Source: Rhodobacter sp. 24-YEA-8
GTDB lineage: Bacteria > Pseudomonadota > Alphaproteobacteria > Rhodobacterales > Rhodobacteraceae
Length of the DNA: 64,000 nt
NCBI RefSeq assembly: GCF_900105075.1
Contig: NZ_FNSK01000001.1
Coordinates: 695,001 to 759,000, forward strand
Direction of reading: 5' to 3'
The position numbers and the translations under genes were made by a program. Positions 29,523 through 40,483 of the stretch are shown here, one piece after another; position 1 is the stretch's first letter; every line of letters starts with the position of its first letter. The notes under the pieces were generated by a model, which was not told the origin of the DNA, searched no databases, and worked only from the letters and a program-made list of their open reading frames with translations.

Positions 29523-29900
29523 GGCAGACCCCGCGCAAATGCGCGTCAATTACAGAAGGGCTGGCTTTTGCCGGCCCTTTTGATTTTCGCAGACGGGGAT
29601 CGCGGGCGGGTACAGTCCCGGCTTGTGAACCAAGAGCTCTGCAGTCTTTCGTGATAATCTGAGCGAGATGCGGGCAGGGCGATTTTCCCGCCCGCAGGCA
29701 GGGTTGCCCCTGAAGGAACGAACGCTTGCGTCAGGGTTCGGTTACGCGCCGATCCGGCCTGTTCACGCGGCTTTGACAGGGCGCGACAGGGTTTGCATTG
29801 CGCGCCGCTTTGGCTCAGAGTTTCTTATGCACTTATCCGGACCGGCCTCAGGCGACTCCAACCCGCGACGATCCGGCTGCACGTCCAAAGGAGACCAGAT
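29523..29900. other. 378-base intergenic region between hflC and the Deg protease
   Basis: Contains the hflC terminator, a GC hairpin at about 29672-29698, and the Shine-Dalgarno AAGGAG of the protease at 29887-29892. No ORF is convincing. A heat- or envelope-stress promoter is expected here but none could be defined. Confidence 0.45.
29555..29582 (+). terminator. Terminator after hflC
   Basis: AAGGGCTGGC, four-base loop, GCCGGCCCTTTT with one G-U pair and a T-run, 33 bases after the hflC stop. Confidence 0.8.
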
Positions 29901-31391
29901 TTGTCCCGCCCCCACACCGTTTCCCTGCGGCCCGCCCGCTCGTCCATCCGGTCCTCCGTCCTGACCGGATTGCGCAACAGCACGATGCTGGCACTCGTGC
30001 TCAGCGCCGGGCTTGCCTTTACTGCGCCGGCCCCGGTGCTGGCCTTCGGCGCCCCTGATACTTTCGCCGATCTTGCCGAAAAGATCAGCCCTGCAGTGGT
30101 CAATATCACGACCTCTTCCGTGGTCTCGCGCCCCTCGGATGGCGGCCCGGTTGTGCCCGAAGGCAGCCCGCTTGAAGATTTCTTCAAGGATTTCGGGGGC
30201 AGGGGCAATTCCGGCCCGCAACGCTCAGAAGCGCTCGGATCGGGTTTCGTGGTCTCGGAAGATGGCTATATCGTCACCAATGATCACGTCATCAAAGGCG
30301 CGGACGAGATCACCATCGAATTTTTCGGCGGCGAGAAACTGCCGGCGAAACTGATCGGCACCGACCCGCAGACCGATATCGCGCTGTTGAAGGTCGAGGC
30401 TGATAAGCCGCTGGCCTTTGTGTCCTTCGGCAATTCCGATCTGGCGCGGGTGGGCGACTGGGTGGTCGCGATGGGCAACCCGCTTGGCCAGGGTTTCTCG
30501 GTCTCGGCCGGGATTGTCTCTGCCAGAAACCGTGAGCTTTCGGGTACTTATGACGACTATCTGCAAACCGATGCTGCGATCAACCGCGGCAATTCGGGCG
30601 GGCCTTTGTTCAATCTGGACGGCCAGGTGATCGGGGTGAATACCGCGATCCTGTCGCCGACCGGTGGCTCGATCGGGATCGGGTTCTCGATGGCCTCGAA
30701 TGTGGTGACCAAGGTTGTCGATCAGCTGAAACAATATGGCGAGACGCGGCGCGGCTGGCTCGGGGTCCGCATTCAGGACGTCACCCCGGATATTGCCGAG
30801 GCGATGGGGCTGGCCAATGCCACCGGCGCACTGGTGACGGATGTTCCGGAGGGCCCGGCCAGAGAGGCGGGCATGATCGCCGGCGATGTGATCCGGCTTT
30901 TCAACGGTCAGGATGTGAAAAGCGCCGGCGATCTGACGCGCCGCGTCGCCGATGCGCCGGTGGGCGAGGCGGTTCCGGTCGTGGTCATACGCGATGGCGG
31001 TTCCGTGACGCTGAACGTGACGCTGGGGCGGCGCGAAGAGGCGGAGCCGAAGACCTATCCGGCCTCGGCCGACCCGCAGGAGGTGCCGCAGGGGCAGCTT
31101 GAGATCCTTGGGATGCAGCTGGAACTGGTGACAGACGGTCTGCGCGATCAGCTTGGCCTGCCGGGCTCGGCCGAAGGGCTGGTGGTTGCCGGCATCGACC
31201 AGACCTCGGAAGCCTGGACCAAGGGGTTGCGTGAGGGCGATGTGATCACCGAGGTTGGCCAGCAGAAGATCGCGCGGGTGCAGGATATGAAGGACCGGAT
31301 CGAGGAAGCGAAAAAGGCGGGCCGCAAATCGGTGCTGCTGCGCTTCAGCCGCGGTGGCGATCAGCGCTTTGTGGCGCTGCTGGTGAAGTGA
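29901..31391 (+). CDS. Deg/HtrA-family periplasmic serine protease
   Basis: DegP/DegQ-type protease and chaperone that clears misfolded envelope proteins. 496 residues from a TTG start, chosen because AAAGGAG sits seven bases upstream; longer ATG starts have no such site. A signal peptide ends near residue 49 (APVLAFG). The catalytic triad is His in TNDHV, Asp in TDIALLKV and Ser in RGNSGGPL. Two PDZ domains follow (about 290-385 and 400-495). Its place after hflKC is common in alphaproteobacteria. Confidence 0.93.
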   Translation: MSRPHTVSLRPARSSIRSSVLTGLRNSTMLALVLSAGLAFTAPAPVLAFGAPDTFADLAEKISPAVVNITTSSVVSRPSDGGPVVPEGSPLEDFFKDFGGRGNSGPQRSEALGSGFVVSEDGYIVTNDHVIKGADEITIEFFGGEKLPAKLIGTDPQTDIALLKVEADKPLAFVSFGNSDLARVGDWVVAMGNPLGQGFSVSAGIVSARNRELSGTYDDYLQTDAAINRGNSGGPLFNLDGQVIGVNTAILSPTGGSIGIGFSMASNVVTKVVDQLKQYGETRRGWLGVRIQDVTPDIAEAMGLANATGALVTDVPEGPAREAGMIAGDVIRLFNGQDVKSAGDLTRRVADAPVGEAVPVVVIRDGGSVTLNVTLGRREEAEPKTYPASADPQEVPQGQLEILGMQLELVTDGLRDQLGLPGSAEGLVVAGIDQTSEAWTKGLREGDVITEVGQQKIARVQDMKDRIEEAKKAGRKSVLLRFSRGGDQRFVALLVK

Positions 31392-31420
31392 GCCGGTCCC
31401 AGAACCAGGCCTGACATCGG

Positions 31421-31449
31421 GGCGGTGGGGGAAACCTCGCCGCCATTTT
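31421..31449 (+). terminator. Terminator after the Deg protease
   Basis: GGCGGTGGGG, GAAA loop region, CCTCGCCGCC (paired throughout if two G-U pairs are allowed), then ATTTTTG. Confidence 0.7.
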
Positions 31450-31494
31450 TGTTCGTACGGGGCGTAGGATTTCGGGGGGAGCTGCGCAAAGCGG

Positions 31495-32770
<1,276 letters not shown>

Positions 32771-32799
32771 GCGTCGGCCAGCGGTTGATCCGGGCGGGC

Positions 32800-32868
32800 T
32801 GAGATTTTTCAGAAAAAATCTCAGAAAATTTCTTAAAAGAAATTTGACCGGAATTCATTGAATTCCGG
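32800..32868. repeat. Three perfect A/T-rich hairpins in tandem
   Basis: TGAGATTTTT/AAAAATCTCA at 32800-32823 (4-base loop), AAATTTCTT/AAGAAATTT at 32826-32845, CCGGAATTC/GAATTCCGG at 32848-32868. All three stems are perfect. They stand between the convergent ferredoxin and hypothetical genes; the first could terminate transcription of the ferredoxin. Confidence 0.75.
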
Positions 32869-32890
32869 CGCCGCTCGCTTTTTTTGCACC

Positions 32891-33289
32891 TCAGGAGGTC
32901 AGTCGCGCGGCCTTTCTGCGCACCAGGACGCTGCGCAGGTCATGCATTGCAAGCAGCAGGGCATCGGTGACCTCGTCAAGCTGCGCATCACTGGCCTTTG
33001 ACTGCACCCATTGCGAGGTCATGTTCAGATGATCCACCGTGCGCAGGATGTCATCCGTCTCGCGGCCGTCGAGCAGCGCGCGGCGCTTTTCAAGCCAGGT
33101 GCGGATCGCCTCAAGATCCGCCTCTGACAGTTCGCGATCGCCATGCGGCCGGATGGTGCCGTTCTTCACATTGACGCTGGCGATCTCGTCCAGCTCGATG
33201 CGGCGCTGGCGGTTTTCCGTATCCACCCGGCAGACCGTGGCCCCGTTTTCCCGGATACGAAAGTAATAGGGGGGCAAGCTGTCGGACAT
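32891..33289 (-). CDS. Conserved hypothetical protein
   Basis: 132 residues from MSDSLPPYYF; a longer start would add 13 residues. No signal or membrane segment. The N-terminal half is beta-rich (YYFRIRENGATVCRV), the rest is helical and charged (LEAIRTWLEKRRALL, TSQWVQSKASDAQLDEVTDA) ending in KKAARLTS-like basic residues. I do not recognise a named domain. Codon use and length support a real gene. Confidence 0.75.
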   Translation of the reverse strand: MSDSLPPYYFRIRENGATVCRVDTENRQRRIELDEIASVNVKNGTIRPHGDRELSEADLEAIRTWLEKRRALLDGRETDDILRTVDHLNMTSQWVQSKASDAQLDEVTDALLLAMHDLRSVLVRRKAARLTS

Positions 33290-33387
33290 GTCGGGACTAT
33301 TCCAAGCGCTATGGGCAAAAATCGTCAATCCGGCTGATTTAAGCGCAAATTCCCGCGAAAACCAACCCCCGCTGACGCCCGCCCATC

Positions 33388-33750
33388 TCAGTCACGATTG
33401 TCGATCACCCGCAGCAAAGATCCCTCCGGATCAATCAGCGCGAACATTCGCGGCGCACCATCCGGGCGGAAAAACCCGGTGAGGCGCGGGATCCCCTCGG
33501 CGGGGAGGCCGAGCTTTTGCCATTCCCCAAGCAAAGCATCCGGGTCATCCAGCCGGATACAGGCCGAGAAACTGCTCTGTGCCGGATCAAAATCGGGCCA
33601 GGTGAAAAACTCCAGCTCCAGCGCGCCGCGTCCGAGGATCATCCAGCCCTCGCTGAAATAGCGCGTGGCAAAGCCGAGCCGGGCATAGAATTCTGCCGTC
33701 GCCCGCATGTCGCGCGACGGCAGATTGGCAGTGATCCGGTCATGCGACAT
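33388..33750 (-). CDS. VOC (glyoxalase/bleomycin-resistance) family protein
   Basis: 120 residues with the beta-alpha-beta-beta-beta pattern (ITANLPSRDMRATAEFYARLG at the N terminus, split as ITANLPSRDM and AEFYARLG). The end RMFALIDPEGSLLRVID matches the second half. Bleomycin-resistance-like members bind drugs or carry out metal-dependent chemistry. Several metal ligand positions are not the usual His, so activity cannot be assigned. Confidence 0.85.
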   Translation of the reverse strand: MSHDRITANLPSRDMRATAEFYARLGFATRYFSEGWMILGRGALELEFFTWPDFDPAQSSFSACIRLDDPDALLGEWQKLGLPAEGIPRLTGFFRPDGAPRMFALIDPEGSLLRVIDNRD

Positions 33751-33797
33751 GGTTGTTCCCGACGGCTCCCTGTCTGATCATGACGTCAGGTTTCCGC

Positions 33798-35045
<1,248 letters not shown>

Positions 35046-35093
35046 TTAAGTTCGCCCCCCCGTTCATACAAGCGATATCAGCAAAGGAGAGGC

Positions 35094-35519
35094 ATGATGG
35101 CGGAAAGCAGCACAGGACGTGAGCCGGGCGTGGATCTGGCACCCGAGGACTGGTTCTCGGCGGATGTGGCGACCTTTGGCGACCGGCTTGCCGGTGCGCG
35201 TGAGGCGGCCGGGCTGAGCCAGGAAGATCTGGCGCAGCGGCTGGGGGTGCGGCTGACAACGCTGCAGGCCTGGGAAGACGATATGGCAGAGCCGAGGGGC
35301 AACCGGCTTTCGACGCTGGCGGGGATGCTGAATGTCTCGCTCGCCTGGCTCCTGACGGCCGAAGGCGACGGGCTGGGCCTGCCGGAGGCAGAGGCTATGC
35401 CGGCAGCGCTGAGCGATGCCCTGGCCGACCTGACGCGGCTCAGGGCAAAGGCGGCGGGGCTTGTGCAGGAGATCGCAACGGTGGAAAAGCGGCTCAGACA
35501 GGCTTTGCGGCAGGAGTGA
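35094..35519 (+). CDS. XRE-family helix-turn-helix regulator
   Basis: 141 residues (or 140, from the next ATG three bases on) with AAAGGAG upstream. The helix-turn-helix is at about residues 30-85 (FGDRLAGAREAAGLSQEDLA, RLTTLQAWE, LSTLAGMLNVSLAWLL). The C-terminal 50 residues are a Leu/Ala coiled coil with Arg/Lys, which may mediate oligomerisation. Its stop is three bases before the sdhE start, so it is cotranscribed with sdhE. It diverges from the aminotransferase. Confidence 0.88.
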   Translation: MMAESSTGREPGVDLAPEDWFSADVATFGDRLAGAREAAGLSQEDLAQRLGVRLTTLQAWEDDMAEPRGNRLSTLAGMLNVSLAWLLTAEGDGLGLPEAEAMPAALSDALADLTRLRAKAAGLVQEIATVEKRLRQALRQE

Positions 35520-35522
35520 GCG

Positions 35523-35816
35523 ATGGTTGCGAAAGAGGGGGCGGTGCCGGGGGAAAGCCATGACGCCCGGCTCCGCCGGATGCGGATGCGCAGTTGGCGC
35601 CGTGGCATCAAAGAGATGGACCTTGTCTTCGGCCCCTTTGCCGATGCCGGGCTGGCGGCGCTGACGGCGGAAGAACTGGATCTTTATGACCGGCTTTTAT
35701 CCGAGAATGATCAGGACCTGCTGACCTGGGTTCTGGGCACGGTTGCCGCCCCGGACTGGACAGCGCCTTTGCTGCCCCGGATCGCGGATTTCGCCGGGGC
35801 GCGGCTCGCGCGCTGA
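35523..35816 (+). CDS. sdhE: Succinate dehydrogenase FAD assembly factor SdhE
   Basis: 97 residues, the size of the SdhE/SDHAF2 family. It carries the RGxxE motif in WRRGIKEMDLVFG (about 25-37), whose Gly and Glu are needed for flavinylation of SdhA. The middle LDLYDRLLSENDQDLLTWVLG is the family signature. It acts in the cytosol on the flavoprotein subunit of succinate dehydrogenase. Coupled with the upstream XRE gene; no sdh genes are present in the window. Confidence 0.9.
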   Translation: MVAKEGAVPGESHDARLRRMRMRSWRRGIKEMDLVFGPFADAGLAALTAEELDLYDRLLSENDQDLLTWVLGTVAAPDWTAPLLPRIADFAGARLAR

Positions 35817-35917
35817 TCTCTTCGCGACAACTCGCGGCAAAATCGTCGCGAGTTTACGGAATGTTTGTGCTTTGTGCCGATTCTGTATCCGTCTGTTACG
35901 TGCGGAGCAAAGTACAA

Positions 35918-36415
35918 ATGTCTCTCCATCAATCCGTCCTCGATGGATCGCAGAAAGCGTTCCTCTCCTGCTATCTCGACAATCTGGGCCTGGTAGAACG
36001 CCTGCACAGATTGCTGCTTGATGTCATCAAGGACGAGTTCGAGCGCCTGCGCGTGCTGGAGGTCAACCCGGTCCAGGCCCTGCTCCTGTTCAACATCGGC
36101 GAAAATGAGGTGACCGCGGGCGAGCTGAAAAGCCGCGGTTACTATCAGGGCTCGAATGTCAGCTACAATCTCAAAAAGCTGGTCGATCTTGGCTACATGC
36201 ACCATCAGCGGTCAGAGATCGACCGCCGTTCGGTGCGGGTGCGGCTGACGGAAAAGGGCCGGATCCTGCGCCATCAGGTCTCGGATCTGTTTCTGCGCCA
36301 TGCCGAAGGCCTCGAAAAACGCGGCGTGATCGATGTCAGCGGCATGGATGAGATCAATACTTCGCTGCGTCGGATGGAGCGATTCTGGACCGAACAGATC
36401 CGCTATATCTACTGA
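35918..36415 (+). CDS. ldtR: MarR-family regulator, LdtR-like
   Basis: 165 residues from the ATG ten bases after GGAG; a longer in-frame start exists but adds a Cys-rich stretch. The winged-helix MarR domain covers about residues 45-130 (GELKSRGYYQGSNVSYNLKKLV, split as GELKSRGYYQ and GSNVSYNLKKLV; wing SEIDRRSVRVRLTEKG). It closely matches the LdtR group of alphaproteobacterial regulators that control L,D-transpeptidase and osmotic genes (established for Liberibacter). Targets here are unknown. Confidence 0.85.
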   Translation: MSLHQSVLDGSQKAFLSCYLDNLGLVERLHRLLLDVIKDEFERLRVLEVNPVQALLLFNIGENEVTAGELKSRGYYQGSNVSYNLKKLVDLGYMHHQRSEIDRRSVRVRLTEKGRILRHQVSDLFLRHAEGLEKRGVIDVSGMDEINTSLRRMERFWTEQIRYIY

Positions 36416-36943
36416 GATATTGCCTAGCCTCCGGGGACGGTGTCCGGGGCGCGGCCCTCCGGGACCGGCGCGGGGATACGGTCGTGAAAGCCGTCGCGCC
36501 GCCGCTTATCTCAACGGCCTGAAGGGCCTTACATTCGCGCAGGGAGCTCTTTGCTGGCCGTGAGGGAATGTGGCGTGCAGCCACAATGCCGCACAGGAAA
36601 ATAAGATCATCACGAGGGCGCCGCATCGTGCAGATCACGCTATGAAGGGTCTCAGCCGAAGCTGTGGGGCCATTGAGAGATCTGGGTGTCGCTGTGGCAC
36701 AGGCCAGGCGCGATCGCGCTGTCGCAGGGCGCGATTGGCGCCGCAGGACGCCTAGGGCTGGCATCGGATCCGACGGCGGCGTTTCCCGGCAATTGGCCTT
36801 TTCGGATGGTTCTGGCCGGGAACGCAGCCTTTGACAGGTCGCTGAAATCATCGCGCGGCAGGTCTGCCTTCTCCCGGGGCTGTCAGCGGCCTGGGGCGCT
36901 ACCTCTGTTTCAGCGGTTGACCGGCATTCTGCAGTGCCTGCGG

Positions 36944-37290
36944 TCAGGCAGGGAGGAGCTTAGGCAGGCGGGCGAGATCGTTGGCGGCCAGGAGGAAGAT
37001 GACGCGGGAACGCACCTTCCCGATGCTGTGACCGGCTGTCTCAGCCATGCCGCCGACGGTCTTATTCCGGCCGAAAGCCTCTTCGTTCCAATTGCGGTGG
37101 CATTGGGATCGGCATAACCGGGCTACCGTGTGGTTCGACCATCAATCACGGACTGTCTCGATCTCTGCGTGAGACGCGGCGTGGCGCAGGTCTCACGCAG
37201 TTCGGCCACAAGATCCACGGGATCATAGGCGCAATCGGCGCCGGGTGTCAGCCTTCGGGTCGCTGCCAGAGCATTGCGGTCCGTCCTGGC
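36944..37290 (-). pseudogene. Decayed DDE transposase, C-terminal remnant
   Basis: Read on the minus strand, two adjacent frames give the end of a DDE transposase of the kind found in IS5/IS1182-like elements. First frame: GADCAYDPVDLVAELRE, then SVIDGRTTR, an in-frame TAG, then PGYA. After a frame change: NWNEEAFGRNKTVGGM, HSIGKVRSRVIFLLAANDLA and RLPKLLPA before a TGA. The pattern (GAD-x-AYD, IDGRTTR-x-PGYA, EEAFG-x-x-KTVGG, FLLAA-x-x-L-x-RLPKLL) follows the family in order. The N-terminal two-thirds and both IS ends are not recognisable. Confidence 0.65.
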
Positions 37291-37432
37291 AGGTGACCCC
37301 TGCGCGCGGCCGGATGCTCTTCATCAAGTCCGAGGCCCTGAGCCGCGCGCCGCTGACCGGGAAGAGGGGCTGCATCAGGCCTGACCGGATCGAACGGCTG
37401 ATGCGGATCTGGGTCCCGAAGGCTCGGCCAGC

Positions 37433-37687
37433 ATGTCGGGGAAAACCAAAACTCATCATGGATCGTTCGACGTCGCCAATAACATCCTCGACCGGGGCAT
37501 CCAGGCGGACTGGCCGCACCAGAAATCGCAGGCCGGTTTCAACTGCAGTTGCGGCGCGAACTACTGGCACTGCGTTCCAGTTTTGCCGGACCCTTTGTCA
37601 GGAAAATGCCCCTTCTCCTACTGCCACGAGATCGTCGGGCGGTCCTTGAGGGCGAATGCGGTGCCACTCTGGCCAGGGATGTGCTGA
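37433..37687 (+). CDS. Doubtful small ORF, Cys-rich
   Basis: 84 codons in the scar. Codon choice is fairly gene-like in its first half (GAC GTC GCC AAT AAC ATC CTC GAC). The product has cysteines in a CSC...C...C...C pattern that could bind zinc. No ribosome binding site stands out and no family is recognised. It may be a remnant of mobile DNA. Confidence 0.25.
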   Translation: MSGKTKTHHGSFDVANNILDRGIQADWPHQKSQAGFNCSCGANYWHCVPVLPDPLSGKCPFSYCHEIVGRSLRANAVPLWPGMC

Positions 37688-37966
37688 CAGTGGTGGTCCG
37701 GCGGCGCAGCCGGCTCGATGCGATCCTTCATCCGTCAAAAAAAACTGGTGCGCTTCATTATTAAACAATTTCAATGAGATATCGTCAGAAAACGGGATAC
37801 CCTTTCCTTAGAGCCAGGCGGGGAATGACCGCAGTCTGGCCTTGGGCGCCACACGGGGCCGGGGATCTCTGCGGGGCGCGCGATGGAGTGCGTCTTCCCG
37901 TCACTGGAGACCGCCCGGACGGACCGGAAAGTCTGCCGAAGCGGCGACTAATGGCATGCTGAAATG

Positions 37967-38308
37967 TCAGGTAACAGGAACGCTCTTACGATCCGCAGCA
38001 CTGAGAGGCAAAACCTGATGAACTCTGGCCTGTAAAGTGTGAGGCCGGATCAGGGGGGGCCTGCCTCGCGGGTCGCGCATCTCGTTCCCGAATTCTTGCC
38101 AGCCATCCGGCGGGGTTCCCCGCAGGGGATCATCAGACCAGTCCTCGATCCCGGACCGAGTCAGGGCAAAGCTCTGGCCGGTCTTTGCCACCGTGGTTTT
38201 GCGCCTCTGCTGATCCCGACGGCCAGCGCCGATCTGCGCTGCGGCGACGATCATCAGGTGATGCCCCCTTCGCCAGGTTTTACACCCTGCAGCACGCTCA
38301 GATTTCAT
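37967..38308 (-). CDS. Doubtful ORF or gene remnant in the scar
   Basis: 113 codons; the last 60 have gene-like codon use (ACC GGC CAG AGC TTT GCC CTG; GGC TGG CAA GAA TTC GGG AAC GAG ATG CGC GAC). The product has DPLRGTPPDGWQEFGNEM and LIRPHTLQARVHQVLP stretches but no domain I can name. No clear Shine-Dalgarno. It may be the remains of an element gene. Confidence 0.3.
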   Translation of the reverse strand: MKSERAAGCKTWRRGHHLMIVAAAQIGAGRRDQQRRKTTVAKTGQSFALTRSGIEDWSDDPLRGTPPDGWQEFGNEMRDPRGRPPLIRPHTLQARVHQVLPLSAADRKSVPVT

Positions 38309-38504
38309 CGGGGCGATATACTATTACACAGCGTCGTCGCCCTGTTCTGCGCGATAACGCGCTATCCCAGCGATCAGGGGCGGTCAGCGCTGTCCGGACA
38401 TCCCCGGGACACCCCTGGAACAGGGCCATGTCAGGCTCGTCTCGTGCCTCGGCCGCCCTTGCCAAACCGGTCTCTGGCGGTGTCGCCTCCCGCCGGAGGT
38501 GCGC

Positions 38505-38972
38505 TCAGTTGGCCTTGCGGCGCGGCAGGAAGGGTAAAGGCATCACACGCACGCCGTCTTCGAGCAGTTTCCGTGCCTCTTCCGGCCTCGCCTCGCCATA
38601 GATCGAGCGCTCGGGTGCATCGCCGTCATGGATGCGGCGCGCCTCGGATGCGAAGTTCACGCCGACATATTCCGAGTTCTTTTCAACCTCGCGGCGCAAA
38701 ACAGCCAGGGCATTCTCGATCTCGGCGCGCGAGGGGGGCGGTGACGCAGCAGGGGAGGCTTCCGGCGTGGCCGAAGCCGGCAATTCCCCGGTGGGTGCCG
38801 CCTTGCGGGCGGGACCGAGCGAGGGCGTCATCAGCGCCTTTTCAACACGCGCGCTGCCACAGACCGGGCAGGCGAGGTGGCCGGCGCGCGAAAGGTTGTC
38901 AAAGGCCTGGCCATCGGCAAACCAGCTCTCAAACCCATGGCCTGCTTCGCATTGCAGCGTGTAGCGGATCAT
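38505..38972 (-). CDS. DUF1178 family protein
   Basis: 155 residues from MIRYTLQCEAGHGFESWF, preceded by AGGAG; a longer frame start has no support. Two zinc-ribbon-like pairs are seen: C8 with nearby His in QCEAGH, and CPVC near residues 37-40. The middle is a Pro/Ala linker and the C-terminal third is helical (EYVGVNFASEARRIHDGD, then IYGEARPEEARKLLEDG). The family is widespread in alphaproteobacteria; function unknown. Confidence 0.88.
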   Translation of the reverse strand: MIRYTLQCEAGHGFESWFADGQAFDNLSRAGHLACPVCGSARVEKALMTPSLGPARKAAPTGELPASATPEASPAASPPPSRAEIENALAVLRREVEKNSEYVGVNFASEARRIHDGDAPERSIYGEARPEEARKLLEDGVRVMPLPFLPRRKAN

Positions 38973-39098
38973 TCTTCGTAATCTCCTGCTGGCCCGGGCC
39001 TTTGGTGCCGGACCACATAGCGCGGAAGCTAGTGTTTCGCGGGCGCGGGTCAAGACCACAGCCGCCGGTTCCTGTCGGGGCCGGTGAAAGGCCGTAAG

Positions 39099-39611
39099 TC
39101 AGACCCTGGCCACGCCCTGCACTGAACCGCTTTCCTCTGCGCCGGTCTGTTTTGCATTGCCTGCCGCGAAGGCAAGGATCAGCTGTTGCAGATCCGGCTC
39201 GTCAACCTTGCGGGCCGCTTTTTCCGGGCTGAACCATTTGCGGCGGCGCTGACGATATTCGGGATATTTGCGGGCAAGGCTGGCGACCCGTACCGGATAG
39301 ACTTCGACATCGCAGCGCAGCGCCAGATCGGTGTCGCGGCACAGAACCTTGTCATAGCTGTAATTTCCGACCGGAAACCCGTCGGTTGCCCCGGTCACCC
39401 CGGCCTCTTCCCAGGCCTCGGTCAGCGCCGCATCGGCATGGCTGCGATCCGCCATCGGCCAGCCTTTGGGCAGCACCCAGCGGCCGGTGTCACGGCTGGT
39501 GATCAAAAGGATCCGCGTCCCGTCCTTGCTTTCATTCCAGCACAATGCCGCAAGCTGAACCCTGACATCCAAGTCGGAATCCCGATATGTTACCCTGACC
39601 TCTTTGTTCAT
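39099..39611 (-). CDS. Nudix hydrolase
   Basis: 170 residues. The Nudix domain has the core WVLPKGWPMADRSHADAAL then TEAWEEAGVTG (about residues 45-75). Relative to the classic box, Glu-1 and Arg are replaced (R and T), as in the alphaproteobacterial relatives of diphosphoinositol-polyphosphate hydrolases, while the catalytic EE is kept. Probable cytosolic pyrophosphohydrolase; the substrate is unknown. Confidence 0.85.
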   Translation of the reverse strand: MNKEVRVTYRDSDLDVRVQLAALCWNESKDGTRILLITSRDTGRWVLPKGWPMADRSHADAALTEAWEEAGVTGATDGFPVGNYSYDKVLCRDTDLALRCDVEVYPVRVASLARKYPEYRQRRRKWFSPEKAARKVDEPDLQQLILAFAAGNAKQTGAEESGSVQGVARV

Positions 39612-39832
39612 ATTCTTTACCAGCTACCTTCGCACCCGTTCGGCCGTCGCAGCAAAACCCTGCGGGCCCGGGAGTCTGTTATACATATGGTTCATTCTGC
39701 CTGACGCGCATCGTCCGGCCTATGGCTATATAGAGATTTATCAAGATTTTCTGCCTGTGAGACTAATATGCACAAGATTGTGACGGTGTGCCGGATCGAA
39801 ATCCCCGCCAGTGCGGGATGTGGGGTGGGCTG

Positions 39833-40399
39833 ATGCGGGTATTCATCGGGCTGGAAATGCCGGAATCTGTGCGCGAGGCGCTTGTCCTGCAGCAATTCCT
39901 TCTGCCGCTGCAGCGCAGGGTTGCGGCAGAGGACATGCATCTGACGCTGCTCTTTTGTGAGGATCTCGCCGATGACCTCGCGGATGCATTGCATGTCGCG
40001 CTGTCCGATCTGCATCTGCCGGGCTTTGCGCTGTCGCTGGCGGGGCTCGGGCTTTTTGGCGGCACGAAACCCCACAGCGCCTGGGCCGGGGTTGCGCCCT
40101 CGGCGCCGCTTGCCGCACTGCAGGCTGCGGTCGAGGCCGCCGGGCGGCGCGCGGGGCTTGATCTTCCGCATCGCCGTTTCATGCCACATGTGACGCTGGG
40201 TCGTTTCAGCCGCCCCGATCCCGCCACGCTGATGCGGCTGGAACGCGGCGTCGCGGCCGGGGCGGGCTTTGCCAGCGACGAATGGCATGTCGATGAGATT
40301 GTGCTCTGGCAAAGTGTGCTGACCGCGGGCGGCCCCCGCTATAGCGCGCTTGCCCGCTATCCGTTTGCGCAGCATCGCCGCCCGCCGCGCGATCCCTGA
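39833..40399 (+). CDS. thpR: RNA 2',3'-cyclic phosphodiesterase
   Basis: Opens 2',3'-cyclic phosphate ends of RNA (2H phosphoesterase family). 188 residues from MRVFIGLEMP; an upstream ATG in frame adds 15 residues. Both catalytic H-x-T-x motifs are seen: MHLTLLF (about 39-45) and PHVTLGR (about 118-124), with the N-terminal FIGLEMP typical of ThpR. No partner gene is adjacent. Confidence 0.9.
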   Translation: MRVFIGLEMPESVREALVLQQFLLPLQRRVAAEDMHLTLLFCEDLADDLADALHVALSDLHLPGFALSLAGLGLFGGTKPHSAWAGVAPSAPLAALQAAVEAAGRRAGLDLPHRRFMPHVTLGRFSRPDPATLMRLERGVAAGAGFASDEWHVDEIVLWQSVLTAGGPRYSALARYPFAQHRRPPRDP

Positions 40400-40483
40400 C
40401 CGCTTCCTTGACAAGTCCGGGGCAGGGGTGCAGCACGGGCAGAGCTTTACACGATCAGTCCAGGACAGAAAGCAGACCTGCCG

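Larger units (their letters stand above)
36416..38504. other. 2.1-kb degenerate region, insertion scar
   Basis: No intact gene. Contains a broken DDE transposase end (36944-37290) and two low-confidence ORFs (37433-37687, 37967-38308). Coding density is far below the rest of the window and stop codons occur in all frames over most of it. Short A/T-rich stretches such as 37735-37770 stand out. Confidence 0.7.

Noticed and set aside
36354..36851. 165-codon minus-strand frame in the scar
   Set aside because: Overlaps the end of ldtR, poor codon use, no motif.
36416..38504. Possible genomic island bounded by a tRNA or direct repeats
   Set aside because: No tRNA gene, integrase or flanking direct repeat could be found.
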